Source of the DNA: Gonapodya sp. JEL0774 | Taxonomy: Eukaryota > Monoblepharomycota > Monoblepharidomycetes > Monoblepharidales > Gonapodyaceae | Direction of reading: 5' to 3' | DNA length: 64,000 nt | Assembly (NCBI GenBank): GCA_027604505.1 | Contig: JADIIX010000002.1 | Location: 1-64,000 of the forward strand | Shown here: positions 1 through 13,728 of the stretch, piece after piece | Position numbering within the stretch: position 1 is the stretch's first letter | Layout of the letters: each line of letters starts with the position of its first letter | Position numbers and translations under genes: made by a program | The notes under the pieces: model-generated | What the model saw: the letters and a program-made list of their open reading frames with translations, nothing else | Databases searched by the model: none | What the model was told of the DNA's origin: nothing

Positions 1-1960
1 ATCCACATCCTCCACACCCGGAATAACGTATCCCCTGACCGTACTGACCGTACCGCCCGAGCCCAAGCCCGAGCCCGAGCCCGGTACGGGTACGGCCACC
101 GACACGCCGCCACCGCCCACGGTACCGCCCGACAGGGGCACGGGCAAGGTGCGCGGGAGGGACCAGGATGAGGTGGATGTGAGCGGGGGGGGATGCGCGG
201 TGGGGGCGGTGGGAGTAGGGGGCGGGAGTTGGTGCGGGGGGGGAACCAACGATGGTGGTGAAGGGTCGTGGGCCGATGTGGGGGTGGAGGTGGGCGGGGG
301 GTGGGAGTGGGGGTCGAGGAGAAGGGTGTGGGGGGTTGCGGGAGGGGGCTGTTGGGTGTGGGGGGGTGGTGAGCAGGGGTGTTGGAAGAGAGCACACGGA
401 TACCCCGAGTCCCTTCCGTCCACAACCCCCGCACCCGCCCCCGTTCACACCAACGTACCCCGTTCTCCCCGTTCTCCCCGTTCTCCTTGGCACTGCCTAG
501 TGCTAGTCCATCTCCCTCTCCCTGTCCCTCTCTCTTACCCCCGGTTCCATCCTGCCCCCCCTTTCCCCAATTCCTCTTCCTGGCGACGACCCAGCCGGCT
601 GCGACGAGGGCGACGAGTGCGGCGACAGCGGAAGCTGTGCCTGCGGCGATGGCGGTTGTGGGTGGTGTGGAGGGGAGAGGAGGGGGTGGTGGTGGGGGTT
701 GGACGAGGGGAGGGGCAGCGGGGGCTGGTGAAGGAGACAGGGACGTGGTGGTGGACGTGGAGGTGGTGGGATTTGAAGTGGTTGTTGTGGAGAGGGGCAG
801 CTCAGTGTTCCTGAGCGGGGTGCAGACGGCGGGATAGGCGTTGCGGAGACTGTAGAGGCCGACATTGTCAGACAAATCACATTCAACAAGGAGAGCCTGC
901 GGGATCAACCCGTCTACGTTTCCCAAGAAGTTGTTGCTCTGCAGGCGGAGGAACTGGAGCTGGGTGAGTGCGGCCAGGCCGGCAGGGAGTTGGGCAGTGA
1001 GGTTGTTGTGGGAAGCGTCGAGGAGGGAGAGGCGGGAGACGTTGACGATGGTGGGGATGGGACCGACGAGTGCGTTGTGGTGGAGTGTGACAGAGGTGAG
1101 TAGGGGGAGGTTTGCGAGGGAGGGGAATGGGCCGGAGAGGAGGTTGAGGGAGAGGTCGATCGACTGGAGGGAGATGAGGGAAGAGAGAGGGGGGATTGTG
1201 CCCGAGATTGAGTTGTTTGAGGCGGAGAAGACAGCGAGGTTTTGTAGGGAAGAGGAAGAAGAACCGAGTGCGGAAGGTAACGAGCCCGAGAGATTGTTTG
1301 ATCCAAGGTAGAGGTTCTGTAAGTTTGGTAGGGAGGCGATTGCACGAGGGATTGAACCCGAAAGTTGATTTGAAAGGAGGGAGAGGGTGCGGAGTTGTGA
1401 GCAGTTTGAGATTGATTGAGGGATTTGACCCGAGAGTTGGTTGTTGCCCAGGTTGAGTTCTGTCAGCAGAGTCAGCGACCCGATCGACCCAGGGATCGCA
1501 CCAGTCAGGCCGTTGTTGGACAGATCAAGCGATTGCAGCTGTGGTCGGGCGAGTGGGAGGAGTGGGTGGGTGGAGTGTGGGTGTTAGGGGCAGTGCGCGG
1601 GGAGTGGGGGGAGTGTGGAGAGTGGGGGGAGTGTGGAGAGTGGGGAGTCACAGTATCCCACTCACTCACCATCGACACACCCCCCACATCCTCCCCAATC
1701 GTCCCAGTCAACCCCATCCCACTCAACCTGGCGGCCACAATCCGCCCATCTCCGTCGCATTGCGCGAACAGCGTCGTCGCAGTGCAGCAGCCTGACACAG
1801 CTGGCGTCCACGGCACACTCACTCCAGACTGCACCAACAGCCTGCTGAAGAACTGACAGTCCGACACGGACGAGGCCGACGGAGACTGCCCCTGTGATGA
1901 TGCTGGGTACAGCACCAATGCCAGCAGGATCACCAGACCGACCAGTCCCAGTCCTCGCAT
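1..1960 (-). CDS. Leucine-rich-repeat single-pass membrane protein, C-terminus cut by window edge
   Basis: Two exons are seen: 1960-1670, and 1538 running off position 1 with the frame still open. The 131-nt intron is GT-AG and preserves phase. The start chosen gives a hydrophobic signal peptide (MRGLGLVGLVILLALVL) followed by an LRR N-terminal cap with a Cys pair (SGCCTATT). A longer in-frame start at 2104 lacks such a signal. Nine plant-type LRRs of the form LxxLxLxxNxLxGxIP follow, then a Ser/Thr/Pro-rich stalk, a membrane helix (VAALVALVAAGWVV, about 640-565) with an RKR stop-transfer signal, and a Gly/Pro/Thr-rich cytoplasmic tail of about 190 residues. The layout resembles an LRR receptor, but no kinase is visible before the window ends. 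It lies head to head with a second LRR gene. Known of the family: such ectodomains bind ligands or wall polymers. The ligand here is unknown. Confidence 0.8.
1539..1669 (-). repeat. Short tandem repeat inside intron 1 of the LRR gene
   Basis: The intron holds about three copies of an 18-nt unit (plus-strand core GGGGGAGTGTGGAGAGT, about 1601-1650), giving a strongly purine/pyrimidine-skewed intron. It is a minisatellite-like expansion and its copy number probably varies. Confidence 0.7.
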
Positions 1961-2142
1961 CCGCCTTCCCCACGTATGGATATGGTTGGGTCCAATGGCG
2001 GTGTAGTGGCCTCGTGCAGTAACCCCACCCGTGGCCTCCTCGAAGAGGAAACCAGACCCAACAACACACGGCTTCAGAAAAAAATCAGAACCAGACGTCT
2101 CCAACTAGTTGGTGCCCATCAAATTTTTGTTTAATTCTCTAT
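1961..2142. promoter_or_regulatory. Shared intergenic region between divergent LRR genes
   Basis: Only 182 bp separate the start codons of two LRR surface-protein genes transcribed away from each other, so their promoters must overlap. No specific factor site was identified. Confidence 0.5.
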
Positions 2143-3384
2143 ATGCATCGTCCCGGCGCAACCATTGTCTTTGTTGTCGTCTTCGTCGCCGCCCTGTCTC
2201 CACCGGCAGCCTGGGCTCAAACCCAAGCCTCCGACTGCGCCGTTTTCGAACAGTTGTACACTCTCTCCCGACAATCCTACTCCTGGACGACCGGCAGATG
2301 TTGCTCCACCGGCCCCAATATCCCCGGCATGCTGGTCGATCCGCCCTTTTTCCAGTGCGACAGCGCTGGTAGGATCCTCAACGCCTACGTCAACGGGCAA
2401 CATCTCGCCGGAGCGATCCCCCCGTTGTCCAATCTCACCAAGCTCGAATACCTCGATATGTCTAGCAACGACCTGACTGGGCCCATACCACCAGACCTCT
2501 CAGGCTTGCAGCAGTTGACCTCGTTGGACATGTCCAACAACCCCCGTCTGTCCGGAAACATCCCCTCGTTGGCAGGACTCACCAACCTCTTTACGCTATC
2601 ACTCAGCTACTGCAACCTCACCGGCCCGTTACCGTCTCTGCAAGGCCTGGTCAGATTGTCCCAACTCAACCTGCAGGGCAACAGGATCACCGGCCCACTC
2701 CCACCGTTCGACGACACGTTGAGTCGACTCGAAAAGATTGATCTCAGCCAGAACTCGATATCCGGACCCATCCCGTCTCTGTCTGGTCTCAAGTCCTTGC
2801 ACTACCTCGACTTGAGCGGAAACCTTCTCACCGGACCCTTACCCAACGTGAGCAACCTCGCAGATCTCGCCTACATAATCCTCTTTGGAAATCAACTCGA
2901 CGGCAACATCGACGGACTCCTACCGACCACCGCGCCGCCGTCCGCCGGTGTACGAGAGTGTGACATCGTCACGACCGGAAACTCGGGCTTGTTCTCATGC
3001 ACGGGAAACTTCCCCCTCGCTTGCTCCGCCGACATCACGGGAGTGTCCCAGAACTATCCACAGATTGTACCGCGTGGAGCTTCTTGTCCAGCTAATGCGA
3101 CCTACACCCCCAGAGCCGACCCTCGGACCGCCACCCCAACCGCAAACGCAACCCCAACTGTGCCGTCCTCGGTCCCTCAGATCACTTCCACCGCCGCCTC
3201 CGCCTCAAGCCAAACAAATCCATCTGCAACGGTGACAGTGACCACAACAACAGGCTCGGTGACGGGGACGGTCGGTGCGCGGGGTGGTGGGGCAGCGACC
3301 GTTGTGGTGGGGAGGGATGGACCACGCTCGGCCGCGGCCGTTCTTGTGGTTCTCGCACTATCACTTGTTTTTCTCTCTACATGA
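2143..3384 (+). CDS. Secreted LRR protein, probably GPI-anchored
   Basis: This is an intronless 413-residue frame. Residues 1-25 form a signal peptide ending AAWAQ. A Cys-containing N-cap follows (SDC, RCC, FFQC), then about seven LRRs between residues 95 and 270 (for example LEYLDMSSNDLTGPIP and LHYLDLSGNLLTGPLP). A four-Cys C-cap lies around residues 273-325, then a Thr/Ser/Pro-rich stalk and a hydrophobic end (AAAVLVVLALSLVFLST) with no charged tail, as expected for GPI attachment. It shares the LRR layout and the VDGL/IDGL C-terminal repeat with the divergent neighbour, so the two are probably ancient paralogues with different anchoring. Role is inferred: a wall or surface recognition protein. 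Confidence 0.85.
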   Translation: MHRPGATIVFVVVFVAALSPPAAWAQTQASDCAVFEQLYTLSRQSYSWTTGRCCSTGPNIPGMLVDPPFFQCDSAGRILNAYVNGQHLAGAIPPLSNLTKLEYLDMSSNDLTGPIPPDLSGLQQLTSLDMSNNPRLSGNIPSLAGLTNLFTLSLSYCNLTGPLPSLQGLVRLSQLNLQGNRITGPLPPFDDTLSRLEKIDLSQNSISGPIPSLSGLKSLHYLDLSGNLLTGPLPNVSNLADLAYIILFGNQLDGNIDGLLPTTAPPSAGVRECDIVTTGNSGLFSCTGNFPLACSADITGVSQNYPQIVPRGASCPANATYTPRADPRTATPTANATPTVPSSVPQITSTAASASSQTNPSATVTVTTTTGSVTGTVGARGGGAATVVVGRDGPRSAAAVLVVLALSLVFLST

Positions 3385-3849
3385 CTTTGAGTTCCACCTC
3401 TCCTGTAACTTAATTGCATCCGATTTGGTTGGTTTTGGATGTGTCTTGTTGTGCAGAAATTCCCTGTTTAATTGTGATCGAAGAAATTCTTGTCCACGTT
3501 CTTTTTGTTGACTTGGGAGACAAATGTAGACACGCCGATCCAGATTCCAGACTCGTCACGTTGCATGGATGGGAACTCACCATAGTACATTGTTCCAATG
3601 TCTCTCGTTGGTATGAAGGTGGACAAGAGCAATTGAAAGTGCTCGCCATTCCTCTACTCAAGGGGGTAGAGAACAGAGTGTGAACATGTGGTGAATCATT
3701 CTCTGATGCTGACAGAAATGTTGGTGGACACAGGGGATGGGAAAAAGTTGAGATCGGAGGGGAAATCAAGCGTGGGTTATTAAAAAAAAACCTAATAACT
3801 TTGATTAAAGATGAAACTGGGTTTGATTTGGTGCCGGAGGTGTAGGCCC
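3385..3849. other. Intergenic, nothing assigned
   Basis: This stretch follows the LRR stop codon. Short open frames occur on both strands but none shows recognisable motifs or good splice partners. It includes a short run of nine A residues near 3782. Confidence 0.5.
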
Positions 3850-6800
3850 GTTTCACGTCATTCAGACAGTTGTGTCATTTTTAGAGATGGCCATGGAGGA
3901 GTCACTTGTCCACATCAACCTTCACCACGTAGAAGCAACTCTCAACGTCTCTGTGCTCATTCAAGCCCGAAGCCATCCACATACCACCCCATGTTGTGAT
4001 GGGGTGGCAAAGTGATAGTAGTGAGCAATCAGGACACAGTTCATGAAAGTATCCAGAGGATGACTAGAGAAGAGTGGGGTATCATTGATGTGACACCCCT
4101 TGTTGAAAGGTGCAGGTATGTAGTCAGTCCCTGGTTTGGTTGATGACACAATTCCCTGCCAGACAACACCAATGTGATGGACACACACAGAACAGTCCAT
4201 CAAAGGCAGCTACATTCACGCAGTAGTAACTTGCTTCCACTTCAGGAAGTGTGTCAGCCACAGCGTATCCCAACAACTTTGTCAGGAGCTGTTGCTGGAA
4301 CTACCATGTGCAACATCTCAGAGGGACAGAGAGGTATGATGAGTGAGATGAATGTGCAAATACTTGCGAAAAGACTCGCCCATTTTTTTCCCAATTGCAG
4401 CACCTTGTGCAATTTCTCCACTTTGAAAGACTTGCAGCACTCACATACTTACAAATTCAGCCTACTTGGGGACTGGAGGTTGACCAGAGCATTGCTCAGA
4501 TTGTGGCAAAGGGACTACCAGACCTGGTGAGAAGCCCCAGGTGGATTGCAATTCTGTCTTCCACGTCACAATTACTCTTAATCAGATGCTGTTTGGTTAT
4601 CAATGTGGTAACTTGGAAGATCCCTGAACTCAAGCAGATGCCATCTCTGCATTGAAGCTACTATAGCTTAAACTTGAATTCTCTGTCCCGAGGAACCATA
4701 CTTTCAGGAGTTGTCAAACATTATGAACGTGAAAATAAAAGACACAAACTCAAGCACCTCTATCTAGCAGAAACCAGCAACGCACCTTCACTTTGATGAA
4801 TGAGGGAGGATGGGGGAAAAATTGTCTCAGTGATGTTGAAAAGCTGGAACTGCATTGGAGAGCACTGGCCACTGAGGTATGTTTCTGTTGCCTGGTGTCA
4901 TCTTCCATCTTCATGAGCATTGTAAGAGAGTACTTTTAATTTGGGGTCATCAATAAGCGTCATAAAAGATATGCCAGGGCAAAGTCTGGACATTTCTCAT
5001 GCACAAGTGGAGTTTATCTCCGATCAAGTCTAAATGGAGACAGGAATGCATGATGTCTCACCCAAAGCACTGCAGGAACTTGTACAAAGAGCAATCAGTG
5101 TCTCAAGTGCCATAGATGGAAGCTCCAAAACTAGATTTCAGTGTTGTTTGATATGGTCTGTACTGATGGACAAGCAACAGTGAGTACGGGGTGAAATTCT
5201 CCTTTGTTGTGTCCACAATTCTCTGCCACTGAGTCACCTATGTCAGTTTTCTATTGATTGGCCCCAAAAGTGGTGGAAGACAACAATCTACTTTTGGACA
5301 CATCCTCAGAACAACGTTTCCCAGAGTTCTGACAAACCTCAGCCATGGTGACATTGACCAAAGACATGCAATCCTTTCATGAATGAAGAGATGTTCTGAC
5401 AGCAGAAAGGTTCACTGGCAATGAATGGATCAATATACAATTGCATTCCAATGGCCTCATGTGTTTTTGCATTTAGCTTAATACTCCAATACCTCTAAGT
5501 GCAAGCTTGCATCTCAGGGACTGCAACAGCCACTGGACTTGTCGATGGTAACTTTGAATTACTGCATATCTATTGTTCTTCCTGGTAATTGCTTTGCTCC
5601 TTGATCCTTTTGAATGGTCTACCCTTTCAGACACTTCTGAGTAAGCTGCGATTCATCTGTTTTCTGAATAATGTTAGTTACTTCCAACATCAGTTACCCT
5701 TATCCACTTCTGATTTATATTTTACCCCTCCTCACAGGTCAAGCAATTGCAAAGTAAATTTTGTCAACTTGTGGTTCTCCTGTCCATCTTGCTTCGGAGG
5801 AAGAGAATGAGGGTGGTGTAGATGAACTCCTGATGCCACTTCCCATCAAACCAACCTATGAACCAGCTGATTCCACTATGACCAACTCTGAGATGTTTGC
5901 GGTGAGCACTCAATTGTGACTAGGAGTATCATTAAAAATCCACATGAATCACACTTTTGCCATTGCTCTGTCTCAGATGACACTCGTGCACAGCAATCAG
6001 TTGCTGCATTCACTGCTTGGATGAACACCTTGTCAACTGATCCAGCTGATAGTGAGGATGTCAGGCTCAATATCCCCTTTGTGAGTTGGATTTGCTTTAA
6101 TCCTCACTCAGCTCAGCATGGTGACCTTAGGTGATCCATTAAGACAAAGGGTTGCAGTGATTTATAGATATCTCAAGTGGCACAGAGTAATGCTTTCTCT
6201 CCAATTTGAATGTTAATTCCAATGTTTCCCCTGCGCACATTGAATGGCTGCGCTTGGTGGGACTCATTTTATAGCAGAGCACTATCTTCCATTTTCAACC
6301 TGCTCCCAATAGAATCCAAGAGAGTGAGCACAATTTCTAGATAGATATTTCATTTTCACCTGGAAATACTATGAAATCTGTGTGTAAAAGAGGTTCTGCC
6401 ATGTTTCCTGCCTGGGTGGTTGTGTCAATGTTCTACAATGTCATGGTATTGACACCCACGAGTGGTCCAGATTGCTCAGCTGCATGCCGTATAGGCATAG
6501 TTGTCATGTGGGTAGTCTTTCTGATGCACTGGATGGCACAACGGACAGGGGATCAGGGGTTGACCTTGGATGGGTCACGAGCATGACATCTCCAGTTACA
6601 TCTGGGGGAACTGGCATAGAAGTGCTGCTTTCCATCAATAACATGCACTTTATTTGATGCTTGCTAAAGTAGGTGTCCACACTGTGTGTGACAGAGAGGA
6701 ACCCAAATGGACTATCCCAAGTCTTCAAAACTTTCACAGGTGCAGCTATTGAGAACCCAGTAAACATGACAATTTGGGTCATTGCTCCACCATGGTACAT

Positions 6801-7290
6801 CCATCACTGTCAAACATCTGGTTTTGAAGATGATGAGTGCTTTAATATCACAACAACAGTTGGTGATGTTGTTCTGCACCTCCTCAGACAGCTGGAGTGT
6901 GGTGCTTTATAACATCAGACATTTCTGTCCTGCTCACAGTGTTCTCTCATCATGCTAGTGTCAACTGACCTGGCCCGCTCAACCTTGTATGTGATGGGCC
7001 ATTAATTCTTCACTACCAAGGTACCCCTGTCTGAAGAGGAGGATGTTTCATTGTGTTAACATAAATTTGAGTGTTGGAGTGGTGGGATGAACACATATCA
7101 TTTGAGATTTGACCTCAAAGAGTTGCCTTTCCCTGTGGCCCTGGAACACCATTGTTCATGAAGCTGTGGTGCCAAGAGGGAAATGTCATTTGCATGTGGA
7201 ACTATGAAGGTTCTGAAGAAATCAGAAGATCTGAATTCTGGCTTGTGAAGTTCTGCATTGAATCAAAGTTACAAATAAAACAAGCAGAAG
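3850..7290. repeat. CpG-depleted, ORF-poor tract; probable decayed repeat
   Basis: About 3.4 kb without any convincing gene; the longest frames are about 120 codons and have no recognised motif. Base composition differs sharply from the flanks. Counting by eye, 4201-6600 contains about 23 CpG dinucleotides, whereas more than 100 would be expected at its GC content; TG and CA are in excess. The flanking genes are CpG-rich. This is the mark of long-term cytosine methylation and deamination, usual for silenced transposons. No terminal repeats or target-site duplications were found, so element class and exact borders are unknown. Some stretches still look weakly coding (for example 4015-4117 plus and 5820-6080 plus), suggesting a degraded multi-exon gene. 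Confidence 0.6.
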
Positions 7291-7647
7291 ACAAACTCAC
7301 TAGACATGAATGATCAATTCTAATACACTTTGAGCTCCGAAAGAAGCTCCAATGATACTGCACTCAACCTGGAAAACACCCAAAGCGACCACACGCTGGC
7401 ACCGCAACCAACAATGATCTAGAGAATTTTCTGGAAATCCCTCAAAACGGTCAACTATGGGGAATTCGGACCCCTCCTCGATAGTAGTACGTACATATGC
7501 GCGGAATGGGGGACGAGGAGAGATCGGGTGGGGATGCCAAGCCTCCTGGCCCGCGATGAGGTGATTTTTGAAACGTCTGGTGTGGAAAATTCTGAAGGAT
7601 GACCAGGAGATTCCCGTTGGGCTGCGGCCCTGGCGGGCTACACACAA

Positions 7648-10164
<2,517 letters not shown>

Positions 10165-10349
10165 CGGCGTGAGCAAATGTGGAGATCTCCCTGTATGGGC
10201 TGCAACAACTGTAAAATATGTACAAAGTGGTTTTTGACTCGCACTCGGTTGATTCCCATGTTCTCCATATGCTTTGAAGTGATAAGGCGATAGTCGTTAT
10301 CGGCTGTGGGAAGAGCTGAAGACCCACCCCATCAACACAGATAACGAAA

Positions 10350-12325
10350 ATGCTATCCCCATCAAACGAACTCAAGCGCGAACTGTCTCGCCTCAAAGAT
10401 TACTATTACACGTCTCCCTATGATGAATCGTCCACCACTGGTACTGGAAACCTGTCCGTCACCCCCGGGAATCCACGTTCGACCCCGAAACCCAAACCAT
10501 ACCCACCCAACTTTGTCGAGCTCGTTCGATCATCACTAGACGAACTGCAACGTGAGTTGGCTGTATGATGATCGAGAAATGTCTTGCCGTGGATGTGAAA
10601 CAGTGATGGTGGTTTGATGGCTCAAATCATTTGCGCGATGCAGTTGTGTCTTCACCATTGGCGAAGCTGCGAAGCTCATGATTTCGTCCCAAACTCGGAT
10701 TCTCACGTTTTCCTTCAGACGCACCGGGTATTACTCTTTGTCTTGAGCGACTCTCTGGAGAAGAGTACCCAGAATGGTAAGATTATTTTGCCTCTGTTGT
10801 TGTTTTCCCAAGATCCAGACGACTCAACACTTGCTCTTCCCCCAGGTCACTCATCTCCCACCTTCTCCATCTTACCCCCAGCCCCAAACGTCACGTCTCT
10901 CTTCCCACCGCCGCATCTGCTCTGGACGCCGTGTGCGATGTAGTGCTGTTGCATCCTCCCGCGCTCGTACTGAACACACCGAAGGTGCCCAAAGAGGACG
11001 ACGAATTCAGGGTGTGGGATTTGGTGGATAATGTTTTAGAAGGAATGGCGGCTATAGAACCAGAGGAGGCGGGGAAAGTAGAGGTGGCGAAGAAGGATAT
11101 TCGAGGGGTAAGTCGTGATGATATCTTCACGGCATCTTCAGAACACGCCTGCATTTAATTTGGGACTCACAGAAAGTAAAGCGTGCGATGGCATCCGAAG
11201 AACCAGATGTGGTCCCAGCTGAAGTCAGAGTAGGTGGTCACTCAAACATTCTGCAGATGCAGGTGCGCTGACAACGTGATCCCGCCATTAAATTCATAAC
11301 AAACTTCACACCAAACCACATCAAATGTCGAGTGCAGCGTCAGTATTCTATACGCTTGCTAGAACTCCTCGCTACGGTACTCGAAAGGGACGCACTTTGT
11401 TGCGAGGGTGAGGTTTTGACTGTCTCCCACAATCTCGTAATCTCCATGGTACACCAACACATAACCACATTTTTTAGCTGATCTGTCTGCCACCATCCTC
11501 TACCAATCCACCCATGGCCCTTCTGCTCACTCGACGTCCCGAGACGCGGCTCTCAAACTTGTATCGCTTGTAAGGGCAGCAGGAAAAGTGGATGGTTTAG
11601 ACTCTCTAGAAGCGGCCCAGAGAGTGATGAATCAGGTATGTTGAGGTGATGCGTAATGAGAGTGCGGCGTAGGAGTCTTAACAATGGATCTTTGGACCGA
11701 CAGTTCGTGTTGCTGACCTTGACGAACAGCGACGAGTTTGAGAAACTGGTGGAGACTGTGTATCCTGTTCTCTCTTCCATGTCATGGGACGAGGTAGAGA
11801 CATTTTACCTGGTGAGCTATTTATCATGTGAAACATTTGAACACGGATCGTCGACAAAAGCATTTCGTCTAGTCCACATCATCACCTGCACTCCGCCTTC
11901 ACCTCGCTGACCTCCATCTCTTGGCGTCGTTTCGTCACTCAATGGACATTCCCAGTATGTTCCCCCCCGGCCCCTCACTCGCAAAGCTGGCCGCAGCGTA
12001 CGTCCACGGAACGCCCCGGGCAAACCCGGCACGCAACCCCGTGGGGTACGCAAAGGAGTCCTACCAACAAGCGTTTCTTATCGGCGAATACCTGAAGGCG
12101 GCGGAGGAAGTCGAGGGCGGGGTAGATGAGAGCGCGGAACGAAACGTCGCGACGGCCGTGGAAGAGGGAATCGCGAGGAGGGTCCCCGACAGGGACAAAT
12201 GGGAAAATGTTGAGGTGGAAGCACGAGGTTGGTGGGAGAAGATGGACGCGGTGCTGGTTGGGTTGGTGGGAGTCTTCGATGGAGATGACATTCCAGAGGA
12301 AGAAGACGTGGTAATGGATTATTAG
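10350..12325 (+). CDS. Unidentified eight-exon protein, 466 residues
   Basis: Eight exons join with matching phases: 10350-10551, 10719-10776, 10846-11107, 11173-11262, 11338-11407, 11478-11635, 11704-11811 and 11873-12325. The product is soluble, without signal peptide or membrane helix, and looks mostly helical with an acidic C-terminus (EEEDVVMDY). Notable segments are VWDLVDNVLEGMAAIEPEE, FEKLVETVYPVLSSMSW and YQQAFLIGEYLKAAEEV. I do not recognise the family. It starts 185 bp after the RING/PHD gene on the same strand. The consistent phases over seven introns make it very likely a real gene; the exact acceptor of the last exon is less certain. Confidence 0.7.
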
Positions 12326-12586
12326 TTTGCACTCGGTGCACGATAACTATAATGAATAAGTAGAATGCAAGCCATTGCTTTGAATTGCATTCGACGGGTT
12401 GATTTTGTTCCGGTTGGTTTGTTCTCGGTTCAAGCCGGGATTCTGGCTGTCTGCAGTGTCACAACCACTACGAAATCATTCAATCATGCAACGACGAACA
12501 GTGAAGACTGCGCAGCGATTCGTACCAGGAGATAATTTCTTGCAAAGTCTTTTATTGCGGTCCACCTTCACCGTCGTCTGTGGGTC

Positions 12587-13211
12587 GTGAAACTCGGAAA
12601 CTTGTGCTATGGAAAGGATGCAATTCTGACCCTGCAACCGTATTCACGGACGCCATTTCACGGCACCACCCCTATCTCTGATAACGCTGCTGCAATCGTT
12701 TCGGCATCCTCGTTCCTGCCTTGCGCGCACCTAACAGCATCCCCCCCTGTCACCGCCTCTACGTCATCCATTTCCACAACATCTACTATACACGACGATG
12801 TGGGAGCTCATCCCGAGCGAGTACCACTGATAAAATTCGGCAGAAGTTATTCCGTTGAAAACCGTGCGTTGACTTTTTGGAGAGTGGTGCGAGTAACGTT
12901 CCAGAACGGGTCTACAATTGATGTATCCCGTCTCGTACCTTAGTCCCAGTGCACCCCCTGGGTCCCCTTCCTACCCCCTCCTCCCCGTCTCCGTACTATG
13001 CACCATCCTTCCAACCTGCTCCAGCTGAGCGAAACCCCAACGCAGAGTATTATGGGAGCATCTGGGAGTTCCCAGCCTCGAAATCATTCAGGGTCCGGCC
13101 CATTTCTGAAGAAGAGATGGCTGTCGTTGAGGTGAGTCGGAGGCTTTGGGTGGTGCCATAACTTGCCAGTTCTGCTTCCAGGAGTGGCAAAGAGTATTGG
13201 AGCTACGGTGA
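12587..13211 (+). CDS. KGD4: KGD4/MRPS36-like subunit of mitochondrial 2-oxoglutarate dehydrogenase
   Basis: Three exons are proposed: 12587-12863, 12944-13131 and 13182-13211. The product has the hallmark core VPLIKFGRS followed by an HPLGP-type Pro-rich linker (YYAPSFQPAP). It ends in a short helical segment (ISEEEMAVVEEWQRVLELR) like the C-terminus of Kgd4/MRPS36 proteins. In that family the N-terminal part binds the E1/E2 core of the 2-oxoglutarate dehydrogenase complex and the C-terminal part recruits the E3 dihydrolipoamide dehydrogenase. The N-terminal 70 residues are Ser/Thr-rich and may act as presequence, but the start codon is uncertain; an ATG at 12486 could belong to an extra 5' exon. 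The second intron's acceptor could be 6 nt further on. Confidence 0.55.
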
Positions 13212-13728
13212 TGAGAAAGGAGGCTGAATTACCATCAACTCACACAGGACAGTAAGACGGAGACAGCATTCTGTCCTTGATGAAAGTTTCAAGCAGCAGC
13301 CTGTTCTAAAGTGGACAAAAGGGTGTTACGGCGGGCATGAGATCTGCACCGCTCGTTACATTATGTGACCATTGCGCAGTCACTGTACTGCTTGACGCCA
13401 GAATTGACTTTCCCCTCGCGCACCCACCCATCAGCTTGGCGGAGCGTTCCCGGATCCTCCTCCGGCAAAAGATGCTAAAAAGGACGGCAAGAAATGATTC
13501 CAACACCGTTCAGGAAACTGGACGATTAGAGATGACGTCGCTGTTTTGCATGCTTGCATAGTATTATGATGAAATACAATTGTTGGTGGAAAGCTGGCCT
13601 GTACATGCCGATATCTCGTTGGTAGTGGTGCCGTGGGTAATTAATTACAAGTGCTGCGTGCGCGTTACCATGTCGCGCGTTATGCTTCATCTCGCTCTCG
13701 TGGCGGGGAAAGACTCCAAGTATACATG
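13212..13728. other. Intergenic between convergent genes
   Basis: This lies between the stops of the KGD4-like gene (plus) and the TPR-like gene (minus). Short frames only; no RNA gene or repeat recognised. Confidence 0.5.

Noticed and set aside
3850..7290. Intact LTR retrotransposon or DNA transposon
   Set aside because: No reverse transcriptase, integrase or transposase motif and no terminal repeats could be read; only the composition suggests a repeat origin.
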